Assembly (NCBI RefSeq): GCF_000336575.1
Contig: NZ_AOPO01000004.1
Coordinates: 304,477 to 368,476 of the forward strand
Direction of reading: 5' to 3'
DNA from: Vreelandella titanicae BH1
GTDB taxonomy: Bacteria > Pseudomonadota > Gammaproteobacteria > Pseudomonadales > Halomonadaceae
DNA length: 64,000 nt
A program made the translations under genes and the position numbers. The stretch's first letter is position 1. The number at the start of each line of letters is the position of its first letter. Under the pieces are notes generated by a model. It saw only the letters and a program-made list of their open reading frames with translations, was not told the DNA's origin and did no database searches. Of the stretch, positions 29,447 to 36,645 are shown one piece after another.

Positions 29447-29714
29447 CCCGTGCCAAACCCGCCATTTCAGGCGTTACGCCAGCACCGCTAGCCGCTGCAC
29501 CGCAGGTACGCTGCTCTAAATACCCTACGCGACTCTCTTCCGGCACATTGTTCTCCACCTCAAAGCGCATGACGGCTTCCAAGCAGAGTTCGGTCTGTTC
29601 CGGCGTTAAGCGGCGACCGTCGGGCCATTTGCGCAGCGATACCGCCTGTTTAAGGCTTTCGTAAATCGCTGGGGTCATCTGGTTGATCATTTTTTCGAAC
29701 GTCATTTCGCTCAT
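29430..29714 (-). CDS. YeaC-family protein (DUF1315)
   Basis: 94 residues, soluble. The family core is MTPAIYESLKQAVSLRKWPDG followed by RRLTPEQTELCLEAVMRFE. The C-terminal part (EQRTCGAAASGAGVTPEMAG) is shorter and less conserved. No function is known. It follows the rhomboid gene by 10 bases and overlaps the DUF2797 gene, so the three form one transcription unit. The order yeaC with a DUF2797 gene is common in gammaproteobacteria as far as I recall. Confidence 0.85.
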   Translation of the reverse strand: MSEMTFEKMINQMTPAIYESLKQAVSLRKWPDGRRLTPEQTELCLEAVMRFEVENNVPEESRVGYLEQRTCGAAASGAGVTPEMAGLARDATRD

Positions 29715-29724
29715 TGCAGGCCTC

Positions 29725-30576
29725 TTAACGGTTTTTCAAACGGCGGGATGAATAATACCAGCCTGTGACAAGCCCCACGAGTAGACCGCCCAAATGTGCT
29801 TCATTAGCGACATTGCCAAAACCAACGCTGCCCGCCATATCAGTCATGGTGAACACCATCCAGCCGAGCATAAAGACCACCAGCATTTGCGGTACAAAGA
29901 AGCCGCTTTGGGGCACCCTGCGTGACATCAACCAAACGTGAGCCAGTAAGGCATATACCACCCCGGACATGCCACCGAATAGCACGGTGCCGGTCGCGTA
30001 CTGCGCCACATTCGCGCCAACGCCCGCCACAATCAGCAGCAGTAACATGGTACGGCTGCCTTGGAGTGCTTCAATCTGACGTCCGAAGTACCACACCCAC
30101 ATCAGGTTAAATATTAAATGCATCCAGCCAAAGTGCAGAAAAGCAGGCGATAAAAAGCGCCATACTTGTCCTGACGTAAGCGTTTGAGACAGATTACCGA
30201 AGACCAGCTCACCCCCTGAAATACCTATCGGCACGATGGTTAGAGTGACAATCAACTGGTCACCAAAAACACCAATCAGGGCAAATACCACCAGACTAAT
30301 GACAATCATCAGCGCCGTTACCGGCACTTGCTTTAGCGATGCCAAGAAGTTGGTCATGGTGCGCGGGCGCTGAGCAGCCTGATGAAGCACCAGGGGTTCG
30401 CCCCGCTGCCAGCGCTCTAGCAGTGCTTTAAGTTCGCCAAGCTGGCGTGGGTCGGCTATCCATAGCAGTTGGCCGTCCGCTTCATCGGTAATGCGGTGAC
30501 CAATGCGGTGGCGCCAGAGTGCTTGGCGAAGTTCACTGGTATCCGCGTGATCGGGCAGAAGCATCACTGGATGCAT
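29725..30576 (-). CDS. glpG: Rhomboid intramembrane serine protease, GlpG-like
   Basis: 283 residues. An N-terminal cytoplasmic domain (about 1-90) precedes six membrane helices, as in GlpG. The catalytic dyad is visible: the serine in GGMSGVVYALL (GxSG motif) and the histidine in EAHLGGLLVG of the last helix. HFGWMHLIFNLMWVWYFG is the conserved helix 2 and its loop, including the HxxxN pattern. It cleaves transmembrane segments of other proteins in the inner membrane. It is first in a unit with yeaC and the DUF2797 gene. Confidence 0.92.
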   Translation of the reverse strand: MHPVMLLPDHADTSELRQALWRHRIGHRITDEADGQLLWIADPRQLGELKALLERWQRGEPLVLHQAAQRPRTMTNFLASLKQVPVTALMIVISLVVFALIGVFGDQLIVTLTIVPIGISGGELVFGNLSQTLTSGQVWRFLSPAFLHFGWMHLIFNLMWVWYFGRQIEALQGSRTMLLLLIVAGVGANVAQYATGTVLFGGMSGVVYALLAHVWLMSRRVPQSGFFVPQMLVVFMLGWMVFTMTDMAGSVGFGNVANEAHLGGLLVGLVTGWYYSSRRLKNR

Positions 30577-30674
30577 GACATCCCTCTAATCAAAGCGCTT
30601 GCGGCATGCTGACCGCAGCGGGTAGCTATTGAAGACAACTACTGAATGAACCACACGGTTGCCAACAAACAGGC

Positions 30675-30702
30675 AAAAAAAACCGGCGGTGGGAACCGCC
30701 GG
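30675..30702 (-). terminator. Rho-independent terminator, minus strand
   Basis: CCGGCGGT (30683-30690) and ACCGCCGG (30695-30702) form an 8-bp stem with a 4-base loop. Eight A (30675-30682) on the plus strand give a T8 tract on the minus strand. It ends the NAD kinase/phosphoesterase transcript or the candidate small RNA A. Confidence 0.9.
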
Positions 30703-30785
30703 AGAATAAAAGCAAGGGATCATTCAAGGGAACACTTACTCAGATGGCCAGCGGCAGGGTTAGTTCAGCCGTTTTGAAAAAAATA
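30675..30785 (-). ncRNA. Candidate small RNA, element A
   Basis: Between the phosphoesterase gene and glpG, the minus strand carries a region of about 110 bases that ends in CCGGCGGT-TCCC-ACCGCCGG followed by eight T. Just before the hairpin is GATCCCTTGCTT (complement of 30710-30721), with a second CCCTTG 14 bases earlier. An AT-rich tract with TAAAAT (complement of 30790-30795) could be a -10 box. The same GATCCCTTGCTT plus 8-bp terminator plus T8 arrangement recurs near 35.05 kb. It could also be only the terminator of the phosphoesterase gene, whose stop is at 30817. The 5' end is not resolved. Confidence 0.45.
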
Positions 30786-30816
30786 TGTAATTTTATGTAA
30801 TAAAATGAAACAACTG

Positions 30817-31809
30817 TTAATCAAAGTCGATTTCCCAGGGTTTGGGCAGCGCCCTTTCCTCTTTTGGTACCTTAATCCACACAAAATGGTCGGCATTTAA
30901 TACTCTCTCACCACTCCAGCGATAAGCCACTAAACGCCCATATTTCACGGCACTGTAATCGAGGCAGGCAATATTATGTGTCGGCAGTGCCGGTATGCCT
31001 TCACACCAGTAGTGGCCGATAAACAACGGCGGCTGCTCTGGCCCGTAGTAGCTAAGTTTCTGGCGCTCTTCGTGGGTCAATGCGCGCGTTTCAAGGTCGC
31101 CGGGCAAGTTATCCGGTTGAAAGACGACATCACCCCACTGCTGAGGTGCCTGGGCCCAAAAGTGGGCGCGAAAGCTTTGTCTTGTAAAGCCATCGCCAGA
31201 GTGTATCGCAATACCTTTGGGTAGTGAGACATGAGGGCCCCGGGTGAGGCGGTCTAAAATTCGAAACGCCTGGGTTTTGGAGTTGGTGGACTCAATCAGA
31301 AACTGTGTGTCCATGCAGTAATCAGGGCGGCGCTGTTTCAGCTCTTCAATCAGCGCCTCATCCCAGCAGGCATGCACCACGCGGATACCATCGATTTCCA
31401 AGCACAAAGGGATGGTTTTAAACCACGCCAGGGTGTCTTCCCACTCGTTGGTGTAGTCGCGATACTGCTCTAGGGTGTCCTGAATAATACGATTATGCCG
31501 CGGCGTATGTTCGCGCAACCAGCGTTTGTGGCTACCTGCAGGCCCAGGATGGGTATACGCCAGGGCGTTATACTCGTGATTACCCATGACGATATACGCT
31601 TCGCCCTGCTCGACCATTCGCCGGGCAATGGTCACTGCCAGGCGAATTCTCGGGCCACGATCAATCAAATCACCGAGGAAAATCACTTTGCGACGCGGGT
31701 GGCGATAGACGCCGTTGCGCTGGTGGTAACCCAATTTTTCCAGTAGTGAGGCCAGCGTAGCACCGCAGCCGTGGACATCGCCAATGAGGTCGTATCCCTC
31801 CATACTCAA
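30817..31809 (-). CDS. Calcineurin-like metallophosphoesterase
   Basis: 330 residues. The metal-binding motifs of the phosphoprotein-phosphatase type are in order: GDVHGCGATL, GDLIDRGPRI and GNHEYNAL, with a later His in HACWDEAL and FIGHYW. This resembles bacterial serine/threonine phosphatase-like or diadenosine-tetraphosphatase-like enzymes; the substrate cannot be told. The ATG overlaps the NAD kinase stop (ATGA), so the two are translationally coupled. A terminator hairpin follows after about 110 bases. Confidence 0.9.
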   Translation of the reverse strand: MSMEGYDLIGDVHGCGATLASLLEKLGYHQRNGVYRHPRRKVIFLGDLIDRGPRIRLAVTIARRMVEQGEAYIVMGNHEYNALAYTHPGPAGSHKRWLREHTPRHNRIIQDTLEQYRDYTNEWEDTLAWFKTIPLCLEIDGIRVVHACWDEALIEELKQRRPDYCMDTQFLIESTNSKTQAFRILDRLTRGPHVSLPKGIAIHSGDGFTRQSFRAHFWAQAPQQWGDVVFQPDNLPGDLETRALTHEERQKLSYYGPEQPPLFIGHYWCEGIPALPTHNIACLDYSAVKYGRLVAYRWSGERVLNADHFVWIKVPKEERALPKPWEIDFD

Positions 31810-32771
31810 TCCCCCAACCGATGGCTCCAGCCTAATTTGCTGCGCAGCACTTCGTAAAAATTATGCCCGATGGGGTGCACCAGCTGGATACGCTCAGGCT
31901 TGCGGGTAATCACCAGCACATCGTTGGGCTTGGCTACCGCGCGAGTTTGTCCATCGCAGCTGATATGCGGGTAGGACTGGTTGGTTTCGCCAATGTGAAT
32001 ACGTATTTCACTAGCGGCATCGATCACAATGGGGCGACTCGACAGCGTATGCGGGAACATCGGCACCAGCGTCACAACATCCAGTTTGGGGTGCATGATC
32101 GGCCCGCCGCCAGAGAGCGCATAGGCCGTAGAACCGGTGGGAGTGGCAACGATCAAGCCATCGCTGCGCTGGCTATACACAAACTGACCATCGATAAACA
32201 GCTCAAACTCTATCATGCGCACCGCTTTACCGGGGTGCAGCACGACTTCGTTCAAGGCATCGCCATTACCTACGGCAACGCCATTACGGTAGAGCACAGT
32301 ATCGAGCAAAAAACGCTGTTCAACCTCAAACTCCCCCGCCAGCACTTCACTGACGCGGGTTTCCAACTCATCTGGGGAGATATCGGTAAGAAACCCCAAG
32401 CGGCCCCGATTAACGCCTAAAATCAGCGTACCGCTGCGGCATAGCGCACGCGCCGCGCCCAATAGACTGCCATCGCCCCCTACCACAATCACCAAGTCAC
32501 ACAGCTCGCCCAGCATGCGGCGGCTGGCTTCCGGCTGACCATGGTGCGGTATGACAGTAGCGGTGCGATCTTCCACTAATACCGAGTAGTCATGGGCGAC
32601 TAGGTAGGTTACCAACCGCTGAAGGGAGTCGACCACTTTGTCACTCCCCAGCCGACCAATCAGCCCAATAGTTTTAAAGGTTCTGCTTGATTGATCGCTG
32701 GAGGGCGCTGACTTAGCGTCTGCTGATAAGGTGTTGCTCATGGGCCGACTCTCGCTAACATAAGTCGCCAT
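31806..32771 (-). CDS. nadK: NAD kinase
   Basis: Phosphorylates NAD to NADP with ATP, 321 residues from the first start. Landmarks are the catalytic GGDGSLLGAARAL, the NRGRLGFLTDI segment, and the nucleotide-binding TPTGSTAYALSGGGPI. A Ser/Asp-rich N-terminal region of about 30 residues precedes the conserved KTIGLIGRLGSD; an internal ATG at 32741 would give a shorter and more typical protein, and the sequence does not decide. It overlaps the phosphoesterase start by four bases. NAD kinase is cytosolic and conserved in all bacteria. Confidence 0.95.
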   Translation of the reverse strand: MATYVSESRPMSNTLSADAKSAPSSDQSSRTFKTIGLIGRLGSDKVVDSLQRLVTYLVAHDYSVLVEDRTATVIPHHGQPEASRRMLGELCDLVIVVGGDGSLLGAARALCRSGTLILGVNRGRLGFLTDISPDELETRVSEVLAGEFEVEQRFLLDTVLYRNGVAVGNGDALNEVVLHPGKAVRMIEFELFIDGQFVYSQRSDGLIVATPTGSTAYALSGGGPIMHPKLDVVTLVPMFPHTLSSRPIVIDAASEIRIHIGETNQSYPHISCDGQTRAVAKPNDVLVITRKPERIQLVHPIGHNFYEVLRSKLGWSHRLGD

Positions 32772-32804
32772 TATGGGGACACCTCAGCTATCGGGCAAAT
32801 AGGC

Positions 32805-33674
32805 TTAGCTAACGGCTACCTGACGACGCTGGCACCACCAGTGATTGAGCCATAGGGAGGCGGCCATGATAAGTGCCCCCAACAGCAAACGCGGAATATC
32901 CGCATCGCGGTTCCAAATCACTAGATTGACGATTAGCCCCGCCGGCACCAGCGCATTATTCATAATCGCTAAAGTGCCTGCATCTACTTTGGTGGCGCCC
33001 TGGTTCCAGGCAAAATAGCCCACGCCAGAAGCCACTAGGCCCAACCATGCGAGCACGCCCCACTGTAGTGACGTGGTAGGCAGTGCTGCGCTGTTACCAA
33101 AGAGTAAATAAGCAGGCAGGGCCACGACCATCGCGCCAATAAAGAACCAACCAAACACGTTGTGCCACGCCAGGGTAGGTGGCAAATCAGCGGCTAAACG
33201 GCGATAGCCTACCTGACCAAGCGCGAAACAGAGGTTGGCCCCCTGCACAACTAAAAAGCCTGCCCAGAAACCGCTATCAACGCCGTCATAGCGAATCACC
33301 CCCGCCCCAACGACGGCGAGCAGTGCAGTCACGATATAAATCGGCGTAAAACGCCCAAACAGCAGATCATCCAGTAGCGCGATATAAATAGGCGTGAAGA
33401 TAGTAAACAGCAGCACTTCAGGTACCGACAGCAGCAGAAAGGATTGATAGAAGAAGGTGTACATTACTCCCAGCTGTATAGCACCTAAGCCCATAAGCGC
33501 CAGCCGGTGCTTACCCCGCAGAAGGCTGGGTCTTAAAAAAGGCAGGAAGACCAGGGTAGCAAGCGTTACCCGCAAAAGTACTGCAAAGTAGCTGTCGACC
33601 TGGCCCGCCAAGTAGACGCCTATCAGCGAAAATGAGAACGCCCATAGCGCCGTGACGCCTATCAAATAACCCAT
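32805..33674 (-). CDS. EamA-family (DMT) transporter
   Basis: About 289 residues with ten predicted membrane helices in two repeats, as in the drug/metabolite transporter superfamily. The start at 33674 (MGYLIGVTALWAFSFSLIG) places the first helix right at the N-terminus and has GGGG upstream; the longer frame to 33752 adds a polar part that does not fit the family. FFYQSFLLLSVPEVLLFTIF is the conserved helix 3-4 segment. The substrate, likely an amino acid or metabolite exported from the cell, cannot be told. It precedes nadK on the same strand. Confidence 0.85.
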   Translation of the reverse strand: MGYLIGVTALWAFSFSLIGVYLAGQVDSYFAVLLRVTLATLVFLPFLRPSLLRGKHRLALMGLGAIQLGVMYTFFYQSFLLLSVPEVLLFTIFTPIYIALLDDLLFGRFTPIYIVTALLAVVGAGVIRYDGVDSGFWAGFLVVQGANLCFALGQVGYRRLAADLPPTLAWHNVFGWFFIGAMVVALPAYLLFGNSAALPTTSLQWGVLAWLGLVASGVGYFAWNQGATKVDAGTLAIMNNALVPAGLIVNLVIWNRDADIPRLLLGALIMAASLWLNHWWCQRRQVAVS

Positions 33675-33762
33675 CGTAAACCCCGACTTGTAAATTAGTT
33701 TACCGGGATTATACGCACCTAGATCAGGCTGCCAAGTAGTTAACGTCTGCAAGGGTCTTTAG

Positions 33763-34323
33763 TTAACGCTGCTGCAACCACCAAAAAGCATACACGACAC
33801 CGGGCAGCCAGCCCGCTAGGGTTAGCAACACAGCTACCCCTACTCGCTTACGACCACCATCAGTTAGCCCTACCGCCAGCGGCGGCAATAGTAACGCAAG
33901 AGCATAGTAGGCGAATTTTAACGCTCCAGGCTCTGGGACAGTTTGTTCCGCTTGCTCTAAGGGCGTCGCTTTAGGCGGCGTGGCTTTGGCAGACGCGGCT
34001 TCGGCAGGCGCTGGATCAACGTTAGGCGTCGGAGTGAAGTGCTCCACTGAGCTGGAGGCTGGTTCAGCCGCGGCCTTAGCTGCCCGCTCCTGGGCAAGTC
34101 GGTGGGCTTCTTTATCAATTTTTTGCTCTAGGGTTTCAGCCCCTTCTGCCAGGTCATCGTGATAACGCTCCCAATCCTCCCAGTCGTGAGGCGTCCCCGA
34201 TTTTGGCCGCTGGTGACCGGAACCCCGCGCACGCTCCCAGGCCTTCTCTTCCAAGGTATTTGGCCGGTCAGGGTCGCGGTCGAGCCCTACCCCTTTGCGG
34301 TTTAAGTACTCACGTGCATCCAT
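33763..34323 (-). CDS. Pmp3/YqaE-like membrane protein with a hydrophilic N-terminal extension
   Basis: 186 residues. The last 50 residues (ALLLPPLAVGLTDGGRKRVG, then a second helix ending in PGVVYAFWWL) match the small two-helix Pmp3/YqaE proteins linked to salt and membrane stress. The first 80 residues are polar with WERARGSG and DWEDWERYHDD, reminiscent of the DUF2934 motif; then an Ala/Pro/Lys/Thr-rich linker of about 50 residues follows. Stand-alone Pmp3 proteins are about 55 residues, so this is a fusion. It is a reasonable candidate for an osmotic or envelope-stress protein in a halophile. Confidence 0.75.
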   Translation of the reverse strand: MDAREYLNRKGVGLDRDPDRPNTLEEKAWERARGSGHQRPKSGTPHDWEDWERYHDDLAEGAETLEQKIDKEAHRLAQERAAKAAAEPASSSVEHFTPTPNVDPAPAEAASAKATPPKATPLEQAEQTVPEPGALKFAYYALALLLPPLAVGLTDGGRKRVGVAVLLTLAGWLPGVVYAFWWLQQR

Positions 34324-34564
34324 GAGTAGCTCCTTATTTCGTTAACTTGCAGGTCATTTGAGCAGTTAGAAAATTAACAGCTTAGAAAATTCAGTACTTA
34401 TAGCGTTGAAAAAACACGGCTTGCAGTTAGAACACAGCGGCTTAAATCGCCTACAGTGAAAGTGTTGAAGCTACTTTAGCACTTAGCGACGACTTATCAG
34501 TTCGCATAATTTGCGATACCCGATTTGCCATAGCGCTGAATACGATGAGCGAGGAGCGCCCACC

Positions 34565-34972
34565 ATGAATAGAGCAACCCCTAGCATCGTCCGCGATATC
34601 ATGTCCCGTGATTGCTACCGCGTTTCACCCAACGCCTCGATAACAACCTTGGCCAAGGGGCTGGCACTGCATCGCCTGCCTGGCGCACCGGTTGTGGATG
34701 AGAGTGATCGTTTAATCGGCTTTATTTCGGAGCAGGATGTCATGGGACGTGTGCTGGACAGCATTTATCATGACGATGAAGCGCCCCTGGTGAAAGAGAT
34801 GATGCGCCACGAAGTGCTCAGCGTCTCTCCCAATAAAAGCATTACCGACCTAGCCCAGGAGATGCTAGGCCCTAAACCCAAAGTCTACCCAGTAGTGGAA
34901 CAGCAGCGTCTAATAGGAATTGTGACACGACGTGATATCCTGGTAGCGCTGCTGGCTATACGTCGCCACTAG
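34565..34972 (+). CDS. CBS-domain protein
   Basis: 135 residues containing a pair of CBS motifs, which form one Bateman module: the first in VRDIMSRDCYRVSPNASITTL and the second in VKEMMRHEVLSVSPNKSITDL. Each ends with the usual PVVDE...LIGFIS or YPVVEQ...LIGIVT pattern. Such modules bind adenosine nucleotides and regulate other proteins. Alone it could be a small energy sensor. The start at 34565 has GAGGAG 8-13 bases upstream; a longer in-frame reading from 34511 adds 18 residues without similarity. Confidence 0.85.
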   Translation: MNRATPSIVRDIMSRDCYRVSPNASITTLAKGLALHRLPGAPVVDESDRLIGFISEQDVMGRVLDSIYHDDEAPLVKEMMRHEVLSVSPNKSITDLAQEMLGPKPKVYPVVEQQRLIGIVTRRDILVALLAIRRH

Positions 34973-35025
34973 CAGAGTGCTTAACGGTTTCAAATCAGGT
35001 GTCGAAGAACAGTTGAGCTTTAGAC

Positions 35026-35055
35026 AAAAAAAAGCCGCTACTCAAGAAGTAGCGG
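35026..35055 (-). terminator. Rho-independent terminator of the candidate small RNA B
   Basis: CCGCTACT (35035-35042) and AGTAGCGG (35048-35055) form an 8-bp stem with a 5-base loop. Eight A at 35026-35033 give T8 on the minus strand. No T tract follows on the plus strand, so the direction is clear. Confidence 0.88.
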
Positions 35056-35115
35056 AAGCAAGGGATCAAAACAAAGAGCCAGGACAACAACTTTAGCGAC
35101 TGCTATCGCGATGCT
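35026..35115 (-). ncRNA. Candidate small RNA, element B
   Basis: Between the CBS gene and the next plus-strand gene, the minus strand reads through TGTCCTGGCTCTTTGTTTT, then GATCCCTTGCTT (complement of 35056-35067), a stem CCGCTACT/AGTAGCGG and T8. A promoter-like pair (TTTTAC, 17-base spacer, TATGTA) would start an RNA near 35115 of about 90 bases. No gene lies upstream on the minus strand for over 4 kb, so the terminator is unlikely to belong to a gene, which favours a stand-alone RNA. The shared 12-mer with element A suggests a common seed. Confidence 0.55.
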
Positions 35116-35241
35116 GCCTGTACATACTCAGACACGCTATGAAGTAAAAGTTCGCAAAAAAGTAAAATTTTCGACCCTAGCGGCGCCAAGCGTATAATAA
35201 CGTAGCTATTTATTAACGGACGACGCCCAGGAGCAGAGCGA

Positions 35242-35601
35242 ATGGCGCTGTATTTATTAGTGTTTGGAGTCTGCTTACTCGTGATTGGTGCGGTAATGCT
35301 GGTGCTGATGACGTCAAGCACCCCACGTTACCGTACTGAGCCTAAAGATTTACTGGCGCTGTTTGATAAAGCGCTCAGCAGCCAAGTGAGCGAAACCGAG
35401 TGGAACGCGATAATCGGTTACCCTATTCGGCACAACGAGTACTTGGACGGCATCAGACGCCGTGCCGCACACCTGATGGAACAGCACGGCCGCCGCTGGA
35501 TGGTTGCCCAGGGCAAGCCGTTGCTCAATCAAGAGGGACAGGCAGAGCTTCAGGCCCTTCGCGACCATTTATCCGCCCACACTGCCCTTCGCCAGCAGTA
35601 G
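35242..35601 (+). CDS. Small membrane-anchored protein, unknown function
   Basis: 119 residues. A single N-terminal membrane segment (LYLLVFGVCLLVIGAVMLVL) is followed by a soluble part of about 95 residues with RTEPKDLLALFDKALSSQ and EYLDGIRRRAAHLMEQHGRR, probably helical. I do not recognise a family. CAGGAGC lies about 8 bases before the ATG. It is upstream of the AraC-type regulator gene on the same strand, but a 60-base gap and a separate ribosome site leave the operon open. Confidence 0.72.
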   Translation: MALYLLVFGVCLLVIGAVMLVLMTSSTPRYRTEPKDLLALFDKALSSQVSETEWNAIIGYPIRHNEYLDGIRRRAAHLMEQHGRRWMVAQGKPLLNQEGQAELQALRDHLSAHTALRQQ

Positions 35602-35661
35602 CTGTTGTGTTTTGAAGGCGTATTGCGGTTCAGGAGACCTAATGCAATTCAGGAGAACTGC

Positions 35662-36483
35662 ATGCCCAGTACCATTCGACAAATACCGCTAGCTAGCGCT
35701 ACACATCACCACACACATGATTTTCATCAGATTGTGATTACGCTATGCGGCTCTTCAGAATTTGAAATTGAAGGCTTGGGTGGGCGAGTAAATGCATTCT
35801 CGGGCTGTATCGTGCCCGCTAACCACGAGCACTACTACTCAGGTTACGGCCATAACCGGCAGTTAATTTTCGATCTTCCCGAAGACGCCCCTGCGCTAAC
35901 CGGTGAGAACCGCGAACTGGTAGCACTATTCGATGCCCCACGCTTTTTTGGCCTGGATAACGCACTACGCCACTACCTAGCGTTTATGCAGAGCGAACTT
36001 GCTCAAGGGTTGGATACATCGACAAACTCCTTTCAGCAAGACCGTTTAGCCGCCACGCTTTTGGGTTCACTAAAAGCGCGCCTAGGTACTACCGCCAACA
36101 GTACGCAGCAGCGCTTGGATTTGACGCGTATTAACCGCTTTATTCGTCAACATCTCGCCGAAGACCTGCGCGTCGCCGATTTAGCGCGGCTAGCTTGTCT
36201 AAGCGAAGCGCATTTTTCCGACTGCTTCCGCGCTCAAACGGGGCTTTCGCCCTGGCAGTACGTCAAGCGCCAACGTCTACATGCGGCCCGTCAACTGATC
36301 CTGCAAAGCCGCTTGCCCCTCACCGATATTGCGATTCAAACCGGCTTTGCCAACCAAAGCGCGCTCTCTCATGCATTTCGCCGCAGTTACGGATTATCGC
36401 CGCGGAAATTACGCCAGACAGATGTACCACCGATCTCGATTAACCCATCAAACGCTGCTTTAGGGTCAGTAGCAGGCCAGTAA
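35662..36483 (+). CDS. AraC-family transcriptional regulator, probable activator of the proline locus
   Basis: 273 residues. The N-terminal part holds a cupin-like arm with several histidines (THHHTHDFHQIV and NHEHYYSGYGH). The C-terminal 100 residues contain both AraC helix-turn-helix units, RVADLARLACLSEAHFSDCF and LTDIAIQTGFANQSALSHAF, ending in YGLSPRKLRQ. The start at 35662 is set by AGGAG 6 bases ahead; the longer frame to 35605 has no such site. The gene lies 162 bases before the first putA. In pseudomonads an AraC-type protein, PruR, activates put genes, so a similar role is plausible here, but not proven. Confidence 0.88.
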   Translation: MPSTIRQIPLASATHHHTHDFHQIVITLCGSSEFEIEGLGGRVNAFSGCIVPANHEHYYSGYGHNRQLIFDLPEDAPALTGENRELVALFDAPRFFGLDNALRHYLAFMQSELAQGLDTSTNSFQQDRLAATLLGSLKARLGTTANSTQQRLDLTRINRFIRQHLAEDLRVADLARLACLSEAHFSDCFRAQTGLSPWQYVKRQRLHAARQLILQSRLPLTDIAIQTGFANQSALSHAFRRSYGLSPRKLRQTDVPPISINPSNAALGSVAGQ

Positions 36484-36645
36484 AAACTCTACTAAAGTCG
36501 TATAAAGGCTACTCTTGCCGCGGAATTGACACGTTTTGCCCTGAAATCAACATACACCAAAGGTAGCTGCACTCTACATTCGCTTATTTGCTTGGGCGAA
36601 ATGCCCTGTTACCCATTTGTTCTGTTCAGACTTTCGGGGGCTTCA

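Noticed and set aside
36526..36554. TTGACA at 36526 as a putA promoter
   Set aside because: The -35 is perfect, but no acceptable -10 lies 16-18 bases away (AACATA or CATACA), so I do not call it.
36526..36645. Forty-residue N-terminal extension of the first PutA
   Set aside because: No similarity to PutA, and GGGGG precedes the internal ATG at 36646.
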